From: a virus
Length of the DNA stretch: 42,522 nt
Direction: 5' to 3' (one strand)
IMG/VR virus record: IMGVR_UViG_3300045284_000301
Span: 1-42,522 of that record
Shown piece by piece: positions 23,699 to 29,172 of this stretch. A program made the translations under genes and the position numbers. Under the pieces are notes generated by a model, which had not been told where the DNA came from, ran no database searches, and saw only the letters and a list, made by a program, of their open reading frames with translations. Position 1 is the stretch's first letter. Each line of letters begins with the position of its first letter.

Positions 23699-24145
23699 TT
23701 ACTGAGCGGATGGAGGCGGTGGAATTGTTTCGGCCTGCTTTGCTTGCAATGCCGCTGTCTTCAACGACATCTCAAGTTCTTGATTCATGTCCGAAGGAAT
23801 GATTCCCTTGACAAAATCGACAGCCTTGCCTTCTTGCGTTGCAAGCTCCATGAACAAAGCATCGTACGCAAAACTCTGAGCGAACTCATCTCGAAGCTGT
23901 TGATTCTTGATGAACGCCTTCCCATCATCAGACCGCTTGCCATAAGCGGCAAGGATGATGTCTTTGAACAAGAATATAAGCTTGTTCTGATTGTCAGCGT
24001 TGATGATCTGCTGAAGAAACTCTCCGTAACCACCAGTCCTGCTGCTTTCCATCTCAACCAGTTCTGATTTGGTGAGATTGAAGTAGAAGGTTTCGGTGAT
24101 CTCGTTCTCGTCAGCATCCTTGTAGGTGATCGGTCGTTTGAGCAT
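23699..24145 (-). CDS. Conserved phage protein, 148 aa
   Basis: Starts at ATG 24143-24145 behind AGGAGAG. Sequence begins LKRPITYKDADENEITETFYFNLTKSELVEMESS and includes KLIFLFKDIILAAYGKRSDDGKAFIKN and LFMELATQEGKAVDFVKGIIP. This is a recurrent phage family, in some annotations placed near tail-chaperone-type genes, here with the membrane module. The C-terminus ends in a proline run. It overlaps the zinc-ribbon gene by 35 bp. Function unknown. Confidence 0.75.
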   Translation of the reverse strand: MLKRPITYKDADENEITETFYFNLTKSELVEMESSRTGGYGEFLQQIINADNQNKLIFLFKDIILAAYGKRSDDGKAFIKNQQLRDEFAQSFAYDALFMELATQEGKAVDFVKGIIPSDMNQELEMSLKTAALQAKQAETIPPPPSAQ

Positions 24146-24263
24146 TACTCTCCTCTTCTGGGAACAAGTGCCATTCGTGATCACAATCGGGACACCATCG
24201 AAGGTCCCATGTCTCTGGCACGGCGAATGTGCGTTCTAAGCCGCACTTTGGGCAATACAGCAT
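24111..24263 (-). CDS. Zinc-ribbon protein, 50 aa
   Basis: ATG at 24261-24263 with GAAAGGAAG upstream. MLYCPKCGLERTF and RWCPDCDHEWHLF give two CxxC pairs 17 residues apart, a compact zinc ribbon. The last 12 residues overlap the next gene in another frame. Such small ribbons bind nucleic acid or act as adaptors. It directly follows a strong terminator. Confidence 0.75.
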   Translation of the reverse strand: MLYCPKCGLERTFAVPETWDLRWCPDCDHEWHLFPEEESNAQTTDHLQGC

Positions 24264-24274
24264 CGCTTCCTTTC

Positions 24275-24312
24275 AAAAAGCGAAAGCCTACAACCCTTGT
24301 AGGGTTGAGGCT
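24275..24312 (-). terminator. Terminator upstream of the zinc-ribbon gene
   Basis: On the minus strand AGCCT...AGGCT with an inner AACCC/GGGTT stem, followed by TTTCGCTTTTT. Very similar in shape and sequence to the hairpins at 25721 and 25992. Confidence 0.75.
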
Positions 24313-24333
24313 GCCGGCTATGGCTGTGGATTA

Positions 24334-24537
24334 TTACTTCTCGGTTTCGACGAGGTGGATGACCTTGGACTTGCGGGCCTTGTTCCATGCGTACACGCTC
24401 TTCCCGACGTTCCAGCTGAGTTGGGCGGCGGTGAGTGCAACACCAATTACGGTGGCATACCCAACCGCTGTTTCCAGCTTGGTCGAGGACGAGACGGTCT
24501 GCGTGGGCAGGACTTCAATACCTTCGGTGGCTTCCAT
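24334..24537 (-). CDS. Small single-pass membrane protein, 67 aa
   Basis: Starts at ATG 24535-24537 with AAGGAGAAAACA upstream. An N-terminal soluble stretch, then one span (VGYATVIGVALTAAQLSWNVG) and a basic end (WNKARKSKVIH). Preceded by element copy C and followed by the 24275 terminator, so it is a unit of its own. Family not recognised. The topology resembles the 61-residue protein at 13.1 kb. Confidence 0.7.
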   Translation of the reverse strand: MEATEGIEVLPTQTVSSSTKLETAVGYATVIGVALTAAQLSWNVGKSVYAWNKARKSKVIHLVETEK

Positions 24538-24742
24538 TTGTTTTCTCCTTATGAGGTGGGCTTCCATTACAGTCCTTGTTTTTTCTGCGAACCACAGGTT
24601 CTCTGCGACCTGGAAATACGCCGCAATGATCTGGATTCAACAAAAGGAAGTTATTCGCCCGTTCGAGGATCAAGAATAGAGTCATCACCTCCCTCTCGTA
24701 CTCTTGATCCCCGGGGCCAGATCTCCATTGTGACACGCTCAT
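24515..24742 (-). CDS. Probable small protein, 75 aa, coupled to the membrane protein upstream
   Basis: Its ATG (24740-24742) overlaps the stop of the 243-residue membrane protein as ATGA. Residues 12-42 (DQEYEREVMTLFLILERANNFLLLNPDHCG) look like a genuine helical segment. An internal ATG has a strong GGGAGGTG before it. The 3' half runs through element copy C and looks less protein-like, so the real coding part may be short. Moderate support. Confidence 0.45.
   Translation of the reverse strand: MSVSQWRSGPGDQEYEREVMTLFLILERANNFLLLNPDHCGVFPGRREPVVRRKNKDCNGSPPHKEKTNGSHRRY
24562..24591 (-). promoter_or_regulatory. Repeated TTCGCA-N14-TGTAATGGAA element, copy C
   Basis: TTCGCA, 14 bases ending in AAGGAC, TGTAATGGAA. 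Located 25 bp before the ATG of the 67-residue membrane protein, with a ribosome site between. Confidence 0.7.
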
Positions 24743-25473
24743 CAGAATGGTCTGACATAGTTGTAGTCAAACACCAAACACGGCCTCCCATCCTCCGTGA
24801 TCGATGTCGAGAACTGTAGGTACATCATCTTGTCACAGTCCCAACCGGTTCTGGACGAATATGACGTAGTCGGAAGTCCAACCATGTAGTAGAAGTCGCT
24901 TAAGGTTGCTTCCACCTCTCGAATGAGCTTGGAGTTGATCCTGTTCTCGGCTCGACGGAGAGTTTCCATGTCGCAGTTGAAATATCGACCCGTGTGCATC
25001 TCTTGGCAGAGCACACTTCCTGCACCAACCACAATAGCCCCTGGCTGATTCTCATTAACGTGGTCTTGTGCGATTTCATCGCGGATTGCCTTCTCCTTCT
25101 TTTCTCCGAGTTCCTCAACCACCTTCGTCTTGTATTCATCAAAGGCACGTTCGGTAACGGCGAGGACAGAATATGCCGCAGCAGTCTTCTTCATGCCGAT
25201 CCTTGCGCCAGTGATGATTGAGCCAATCGTGAGAGTGGCCGAGATCGCTGTTGGAATATAGTGCTTCCAAACGAGCTTAACCTTCTCCTTCTTGGTCAAC
25301 GGATTGTCAGCAACAAGGTTCTCAAGGCGAATATGCTCACCTGCCTTGAATGATGCCTTGGCTGAGAAGTATGTCGTGGCCAACACACCACTCACACCGA
25401 TTGATGTGAATATGGCTGGCGAGTTTGCTCGAACGGTCTTCTCGAGCGTATGTGTGAGCTGTTGCAGCTTCAT
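24742..25473 (-). CDS. Membrane protein, DUF6353-like paralogue, 243 aa
   Basis: Starts at ATG 25471-25473, overlapping the stop of the 38-residue gene. Membrane segments near residues 18-38 (SPAIFTSIGVSGVLATTYFSA) and 72-92 (YIPTAISATLTIGSIITGARI), then EYKTKVVEELGEKKEKAIRDEIAQD and a C-terminal domain with GSVLCQEMHTGRYFNCDMETLRRAENRIN and DFYYMVGLPTTSYSSRTGWDCD. The plan repeats that of the 284-residue protein at 22.2 kb. An upstream start is rejected because it lies inside the overlapping small gene. Function unknown. Confidence 0.75.
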   Translation of the reverse strand: MKLQQLTHTLEKTVRANSPAIFTSIGVSGVLATTYFSAKASFKAGEHIRLENLVADNPLTKKEKVKLVWKHYIPTAISATLTIGSIITGARIGMKKTAAAYSVLAVTERAFDEYKTKVVEELGEKKEKAIRDEIAQDHVNENQPGAIVVGAGSVLCQEMHTGRYFNCDMETLRRAENRINSKLIREVEATLSDFYYMVGLPTTSYSSRTGWDCDKMMYLQFSTSITEDGRPCLVFDYNYVRPF

Positions 25474-25586
25474 CGGCGACGCATCTCTCGAACGAATATC
25501 CAGATGAGCCAGAACCCACACGTGATCAGGGTCATGAAGACGTCGAAGATGAACCGAATTGGTCCATACCTTCTACGAATAGACAT
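25470..25586 (-). CDS. Small membrane protein, 38 aa
   Basis: ATG 25584-25586 with AAAAGGAGAC upstream. MSIRRRYGPIRFIFDVF, then a hydrophobic span (MTLITCGFWLIWIFV) and REMRRR at the end. Basic ends around a Trp/Phe-rich span. The RRRYGPIR start is one I recall in other phages of Actinobacteria. The stop overlaps the next start. Confidence 0.75.
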   Translation of the reverse strand: MSIRRRYGPIRFIFDVFMTLITCGFWLIWIFVREMRRR

Positions 25587-25687
25587 AATGTCTCCTTTTG
25601 GTTGAGTGAAAAATGAAAAAGGAAGTTCCTGCAATTCGACGTATCCGTCCGGGTACAGGTTTCAAGCGGCTCTCCAAATCCGCTTCC
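25587..25687 (-). promoter_or_regulatory. Structured leader between element D and the 38-aa gene
   Basis: About 100 bases. It holds a hairpin AAGCGG/CCGCTT (about 25662-25683) and, nearer the gene, the palindrome AGGAACTTCCT followed on the minus strand by TTTTT (about 25615-25630), which looks like an early terminator or attenuator. No ORF. Other element copies lie within 40 bp of their genes, so this longer leader stands out. Confidence 0.5.
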
Positions 25688-25717
25688 TTCCATTAGAATC
25701 CCTGTTTTTTCTGCGAA
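25688..25717 (-). promoter_or_regulatory. Repeated TTCGCA-N14-TGTAATGGAA element, copy D
   Basis: TTCGCA, 14 bases ending in ACAGGGAT, then TCTAATGGAA (one change, C for G). It precedes the leader and operon of the 38-residue and 243-residue membrane proteins. Confidence 0.65.
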
Positions 25718-25720
25718 GTG

Positions 25721-25753
25721 AAAGCCATAACCCTTGCGGGGTCAGAGGGCTTT
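25721..25753 (-). terminator. Terminator hairpin upstream of element copy D
   Basis: AAAGCC/GGCTTT outer stem with an inner ACCC/GGGT stem, following the 61-residue gene and running into element D. Confidence 0.65.
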
Positions 25754-25756
25754 GGA

Positions 25757-25942
25757 TCACATTCCTTTGGGGTAACGCGTCCTGAACTCGACTTGCCGAG
25801 CGTAGGCACGACGACTTTGCATGGCGCTCAGTGTGTCCAACACCTTTGCAGCTGCGATTGCTGCTCCAGTGCCGACTGCGATGACTGCCATGGGGTTTTC
25901 GTTCCATGCCTTCTTCAGCTTGTCTTTCCAAGTGCTGTTCAT
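25757..25942 (-). CDS. Small membrane protein, 61 aa
   Basis: ATG with AGGAGGAAGTA upstream. MNSTWKDKLKKAWNENP, then a short Ala-rich span (MAVIAVGTGAAIAAAKVLDTL), then a basic tail. It is a full cassette: element E upstream, terminator downstream. The KKAWNENPMAVIA start resembles a common group of tiny actinophage membrane proteins. Function unknown. Confidence 0.75.
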   Translation of the reverse strand: MNSTWKDKLKKAWNENPMAVIAVGTGAAIAAAKVLDTLSAMQSRRAYARQVEFRTRYPKGM

Positions 25943-25963
25943 TACTTCCTCCTGTTAGTGGGC

Positions 25964-25993
25964 TTCCATTACAGTCCCTGAAAATCATGCGAA
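25964..25993 (-). promoter_or_regulatory. Repeated TTCGCA-N14-TGTAATGGAA element, copy E
   Basis: TTCGCA, 14 bases ending in CAGGGAC, TGTAATGGAA, then GCCCAC and AGGAGG before the 61-residue gene. Confidence 0.7.
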
Positions 25994-26026
25994 AAGCCAT
26001 AACCCTTGTTATAGGGTTAGAGGGCT
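25992..26026 (-). terminator. Terminator hairpin upstream of element copy E
   Basis: AGCC/GGCT outer stem and AACCC/GGGTT inner stem, then TTTT that forms the first bases of element E. Nearly the same sequence as the hairpins at 24275 and 25721. Confidence 0.7.
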
Positions 26027-26032
26027 GTTGGA

Positions 26033-26242
26033 TCATGACTGAGTAAATCCAGTCATTGCGATCTTGTAGACGGCGGCTAGTGCTCCTAGAGCGAAAGCGA
26101 CCTTTCCAGTCTCCCGGATGATAGTCGTGGCAACGGCCTGCACTGCGGCAGTCGTTTCCTGAATATCTCTCGTCGGTTGACTCGAAGGAGTCTCTTCCTT
26201 CTTCGGCTTCACAACCTTCATCTCGATTGATCTCCTGAACAT
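26033..26242 (-). CDS. Small membrane protein, 69 aa
   Basis: ATG 26240-26242 with AAAGGAAATC upstream. A basic start (MFRRSIEMKVVKPKKEE), a Thr/Gln-rich middle, and one C-terminal span (VAFALGALAAVYKIAMTGF). It lies between element F and the terminator before element E. Earlier in-frame starts would include element F and are rejected. Not recognised. Confidence 0.7.
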   Translation of the reverse strand: MFRRSIEMKVVKPKKEETPSSQPTRDIQETTAAVQAVATTIIRETGKVAFALGALAAVYKIAMTGFTQS

Positions 26243-26260
26243 GATTTCCTTTCGGGTTGA

Positions 26261-26290
26261 TTCCATTACAATCCCTGTAATTTTTGCGCC
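26261..26290 (-). promoter_or_regulatory. Repeated element, copy F (GGCGCA variant)
   Basis: GGCGCA instead of TTCGCA, 14 bases ending in ACAGGGAT, TGTAATGGAA. The plus strand gives the perfect dyad TTACA-ATCCC-TGTAA. Directly upstream of the 69-residue gene. Confidence 0.65.
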
Positions 26291-26329
26291 CGATTTCTGG
26301 AATTTTCCCCCCGGGGAATTTTTAGGGTG

Positions 26330-26370
26330 AAAAAATGAAAGCCGCTGTAAAAAAGGCGAAAGCGTACAGC
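26330..26370 (-). terminator. Terminator after the 95-aa membrane protein gene
   Basis: GCTGTA (26344-26349) pairs with TACAGC (26365-26370) around a loop, and a T-rich tail ending in TTTTTT follows on the minus strand. A second GC stem (CCCC/GGGG, about 26305-26318) lies just beyond, before element F. Confidence 0.6.
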
Positions 26371-26428
26371 ACATGTTTCTTTCACATATGCTGCACACTT
26401 ATCACCTTCGAATTGATGGCGACTTCGG

Positions 26429-26716
26429 TTATCGCGGCTTGATCACGTTCCCAAACGCTTTCGACGTCCATACGTGCCTCTGCTCGTACGCAACGATGAT
26501 CACAATACCCAAGAGATTCCCGAGGACGAGAAGTACCGTGTCCGGATTTATCCCTTTACGATCTTTCGATCCTTTGAGGGCATAAAGCCGTTCAAGATGC
26601 TTCAATGTCTGCTTGAACTCTGGGGAGTCTGTGTACTTCATCTCTTGCATTTCAACGCAGAGTTGGTATGTCAGTTCATCCAGCTTTTGGTCTGATCTCC
26701 GTGCTCTTCCGAACAT
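26429..26716 (-). CDS. Membrane-anchored protein, 95 aa
   Basis: ATG with AAAGGATACTCG upstream and element G before it. Residues 8-50 form a charged helix (DQKLDELTYQLCVEMQEMKYTDSPEFKQTLKHLERLY), followed by one span (DTVLLVLGNLLGIVIIVAYEQ) and a basic tail ending GNVIKPR. I recall similar proteins in several phages of Gram-positive bacteria, with no function given. Confidence 0.75.
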   Translation of the reverse strand: MFGRARRSDQKLDELTYQLCVEMQEMKYTDSPEFKQTLKHLERLYALKGSKDRKGINPDTVLLVLGNLLGIVIIVAYEQRHVWTSKAFGNVIKPR

Positions 26717-26735
26717 CGAGTATCCTTTCTGTAGG

Positions 26736-26765
26736 TTCCATTACAATCCCTGTATTACTTGCGAA
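26736..26765 (-). promoter_or_regulatory. Repeated TTCGCA-N14-TGTAATGGAA element, copy G
   Basis: TTCGCA, 14 bases ending in ACAGGGAT, TGTAATGGAA, 20 bp before the 95-residue gene. The copy overlaps the last codons of the upstream gene, with a small AACCT/AGGTT hairpin beside it. Confidence 0.7.
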
Positions 26766-26976
26766 CCTGAAAGGTTAGGATCGACTTGTGCTCGAGTTCG
26801 TCTGGATCAATATCCAACTCAAGCAAATATAACAATCCACCATCTTCTTTTGTTGAAACAACGACTTCGCCGTCAATTTTCACCAATTTCTGCCCAAGTA
26901 GCACATAGACGAGAAATCCAATGAAAAACAAGAGAACGAAGATTATGGCGAGAAGAACGCCAGGGTGATTCATCAT
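26755..26976 (-). CDS. Small membrane protein, 73 aa
   Basis: Starts at ATG 26974-26976 (ATGATGA overlaps the previous stop, GGTGGGG upstream). MMNHPGVLLAIIFVLLFFIGFLVYVLLG is one long span. The rest is a small beta-like domain (KLVKIDGEVVVSTKEDGGLLYLLELDIDPDELEHKSILTFQVRK). That C-terminal pattern recurs in phages that carry the Gp37-like tail protein upstream, as here. Function unknown. Confidence 0.75.
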   Translation of the reverse strand: MMNHPGVLLAIIFVLLFFIGFLVYVLLGQKLVKIDGEVVVSTKEDGGLLYLLELDIDPDELEHKSILTFQVRK

Positions 26977-27077
26977 CCCCACCATCCGATGTACTTGCCT
27001 AGAGCAATGATCGCAACGACTTCGAGAACCATGCGAATCAAAGCGGGAATATCGATGCTTATGTGTCTTCGTTCCAC
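26973..27077 (-). CDS. Very small membrane protein, 34 aa
   Basis: GTG start at 27075-27077 behind TAGGAGG (5 bp gap). MERRHISIDIPALIRMVLEVVAIIALGKYIGWWG: a basic start, one amphipathic-to-hydrophobic helix and a Trp end. Both ends are tied to neighbours (the ribosome site overlaps the previous stop, and its own stop overlaps the next ATG). Too short for a search to be certain, but the arrangement supports it. Confidence 0.65.
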   Translation of the reverse strand: MERRHISIDIPALIRMVLEVVAIIALGKYIGWWG

Positions 27078-27086
27078 GTTCACCTC

Positions 27087-27173
27087 CTAACGAAGCAGAA
27101 GAATGATGACTACAACAATGACAATGAGAAGAAGAACTCCACCACTGACAACCACTGCATCAGCAACTAGCAT
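27087..27173 (-). CDS. Very small hydrophobic peptide, 28 aa
   Basis: ATG 27171-27173 behind AAGGAGGTG, which also overlaps the stop of the tail gene upstream. The product MLVADAVVVSGG followed by VLLLIVIVVVIILLLR is essentially one membrane span with a single terminal Arg. It starts the run of small membrane proteins after the tail operon. Function unknown. A holin-like or membrane-sensing role is possible. Confidence 0.6.
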   Translation of the reverse strand: MLVADAVVVSGGVLLLIVIVVVIILLLR

Positions 27174-27182
27174 GACACCTCC

Positions 27183-28274
27183 TTACAGAGCACTCAAGGT
27201 TGGATAACCGTGCATTCCTTTGTCGTCGTACGTGTAAATATGCTCAGTTACACGCATCGGCTCCGCTGATTCGTATTCGCCCAAAACCATCACAATATCG
27301 CCAACATCGTAATTGATCTTGAACTTTGGCTTTGCTGTTTCTGTGACTTTGGCCTCCATCAAATATAGCTGCGGAACTTGATCCAATTCAGCCTGAGCAC
27401 GCTGAGCTACGACATCCGTAGAAGTCGGTGGAGAATATGTACCCTTCAAATCGCTTGCTTCGACATACATGACCCTTCTCTGACGTCCGCTAACACCAGC
27501 TGTCAGATCTTTGGTCAAATATTCACGGTTCGTTGTGTTTGTAGAGATTCGAGCGTAGTTCCGATAGTCCTTGATCGAGTAGAAATACTTGCAGTCGGTC
27601 AAATCCTCGTTCAAAGCGTAGAATATGACAGTTGCTCGTAGATCCGAACCATCGTGAACAACCATGTTCAACGTCGTTTGAGCTCCGTTTGGTCGAATGT
27701 TCTTGAGGCCAGCATTTGCAATTGCCAACAACTGATCAACCTGGGAATATACATCTCCACGTCGAATGACCGCTGCCATGGCCGTATCCATCACTCTCAT
27801 GCTCTGAGATATGAGCAAGTTAGGTACTGCGTTGGCTCCAGAGGCTATTCCAGGCTGTAAACGTCCTTGGAGGAGCTGTAAGGCGATTGTAGAGGGCGGA
27901 GCGGCCGCAATAGATTCAACTATCGTAGCACCCGTACCGTCCACCAAAGGCTGTTCACAACCTGCTGTTGTTCTTGCTTCAGCAAAAACCTCAAAGCTAC
28001 GTCCAGTGATCGAGATCTGGAGAAAATGCTTGTCGTCACGGAACACTTCATGATTCTCGACAATCATCACTTCAAGCGTGTCTGTGTGCGACACCAAAGT
28101 GCCCAAAGGAAGGGTATTTAAAACCGTGATGTCGTTCTCGACTTCAAGCTTAAAATCCCCCGGAGCCCTAAAACGCTCTGTCCACACCAAACTCTTGTAG
28201 TTGTCGATCGTTTTCCCAGGCAAATATGAATCTGCCGGTCCGTTGATGAGATCTATAAGCCTGAAGAACTTCAT
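27183..28274 (-). CDS. Tail protein, ReqiPepy6 Gp37-like
   Basis: 363 residues. MKFFRLIDLINGPADSYLPGKTIDNYKSLVWTERFRAPGDFKLEVENDI is the characteristic start of the Gp37-like tail family, which overlaps in role with the tail-associated baseplate hub. The middle (GRSFEVFAEARTTAG) and end (YDVGDIVMVLGEYESAEPMRVTEHIYTYDDKG) agree. It probably forms the baseplate hub with the distal tail protein, 1 bp away. GGAG precedes the ATG. It is the last tail gene. Confidence 0.82.
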   Translation of the reverse strand: MKFFRLIDLINGPADSYLPGKTIDNYKSLVWTERFRAPGDFKLEVENDITVLNTLPLGTLVSHTDTLEVMIVENHEVFRDDKHFLQISITGRSFEVFAEARTTAGCEQPLVDGTGATIVESIAAAPPSTIALQLLQGRLQPGIASGANAVPNLLISQSMRVMDTAMAAVIRRGDVYSQVDQLLAIANAGLKNIRPNGAQTTLNMVVHDGSDLRATVIFYALNEDLTDCKYFYSIKDYRNYARISTNTTNREYLTKDLTAGVSGRQRRVMYVEASDLKGTYSPPTSTDVVAQRAQAELDQVPQLYLMEAKVTETAKPKFKINYDVGDIVMVLGEYESAEPMRVTEHIYTYDDKGMHGYPTLSAL

Positions 28275-28275
28275 G

Positions 28276-29172
28276 TCACACTCCCCAGAATCGTGGCGTG
28301 TACGTTGCCGTGTTCCACGTCATCCAAGCAGAAGTGAAATTCCACTTGAATGCATTGACTCCCGTGTACAATTTTGGCCACACGGCTCCAGCATTCAAAT
28401 ATCCAGCAAGGTCCGTTGTCACACCACCTCGAAGGAGACTGATTCGCTTGTTCTTTGGATGTGTGGATATAGTCACAACATCTCCAGCCACCATTGCATA
28501 GGTTACTTGGAAGGAATTGTGCGCATCCACTCCACCAACAGTCCAGAATTTCGAGTGTTCTGAGATGCTGAAATATGGCTGAGACGCAGTTACCGTGAAC
28601 TTCAGATCCATTCCAGCCGGAGCGGAGCCTTCCTCATAATTGATAATGACGTCGTGGTCAACAGTAATCACAGACGGGTCAGCTGCTACGAGCGAGGGTG
28701 TTGGGATTGGGACGGCCAAAGGTGCAGAAAATGCACCATCCTGACACTCGATCACCATCTGAACCTCTGGAAGATTCGTGAAATGGACTGAGTCAAATTG
28801 TTTGATGTATCCAGTTGCCTGCGCAAGAACGTTGGAATTATCCATCAATTTGATGTAAACGGTTCTGGATATGAGCTTGTAGAGATCATCTCGAAGCTCG
28901 GCGTTGGACTTTCCGTAGCAAGGACAGATACCAATCCTGAAAGAGACGTCCCTTGTCTGAGGCTCACTCAGAAATACAGGAATTCCGGTCTTGTCGAAAC
29001 CCTCGACTACGCCGAAGAAATCTGGAGGACCCAAACCGTCTGCAACTTTCAGAATATAGCCGTTCATCCCGGCTTCGATGTTAACATCCAGATCGCACAC
29101 AGGGAGTGGCCATGGCCCACCAGGTCCTGTCATTGGATGTTCTTCTTGGAGGCGGATCTTGGTAATTTTCAT
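28276..29172 (-). CDS. Distal tail protein (Dit-like)
   Basis: 298 residues. The N-terminal half (GPPDFFGVVEGFDKTGIPVFLSEPQTRDVSFRIGI ... LYKLISRTVYIKL) fits the Dit/gp19.1-type ring domain that caps the tail tube. The C-terminal half is a beta-sandwich-like domain (DVIINYEEGSAPAGMDLKFTVTA) ending FTSAWMTWNTATYTPRFWGV, as in SPP1-type Dit galectin-like domains. It starts 4 bp inside the tape measure stop and is followed by the Gp37-like gene. Confidence 0.8.
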   Translation of the reverse strand: MKITKIRLQEEHPMTGPGGPWPLPVCDLDVNIEAGMNGYILKVADGLGPPDFFGVVEGFDKTGIPVFLSEPQTRDVSFRIGICPCYGKSNAELRDDLYKLISRTVYIKLMDNSNVLAQATGYIKQFDSVHFTNLPEVQMVIECQDGAFSAPLAVPIPTPSLVAADPSVITVDHDVIINYEEGSAPAGMDLKFTVTASQPYFSISEHSKFWTVGGVDAHNSFQVTYAMVAGDVVTISTHPKNKRISLLRGGVTTDLAGYLNAGAVWPKLYTGVNAFKWNFTSAWMTWNTATYTPRFWGV

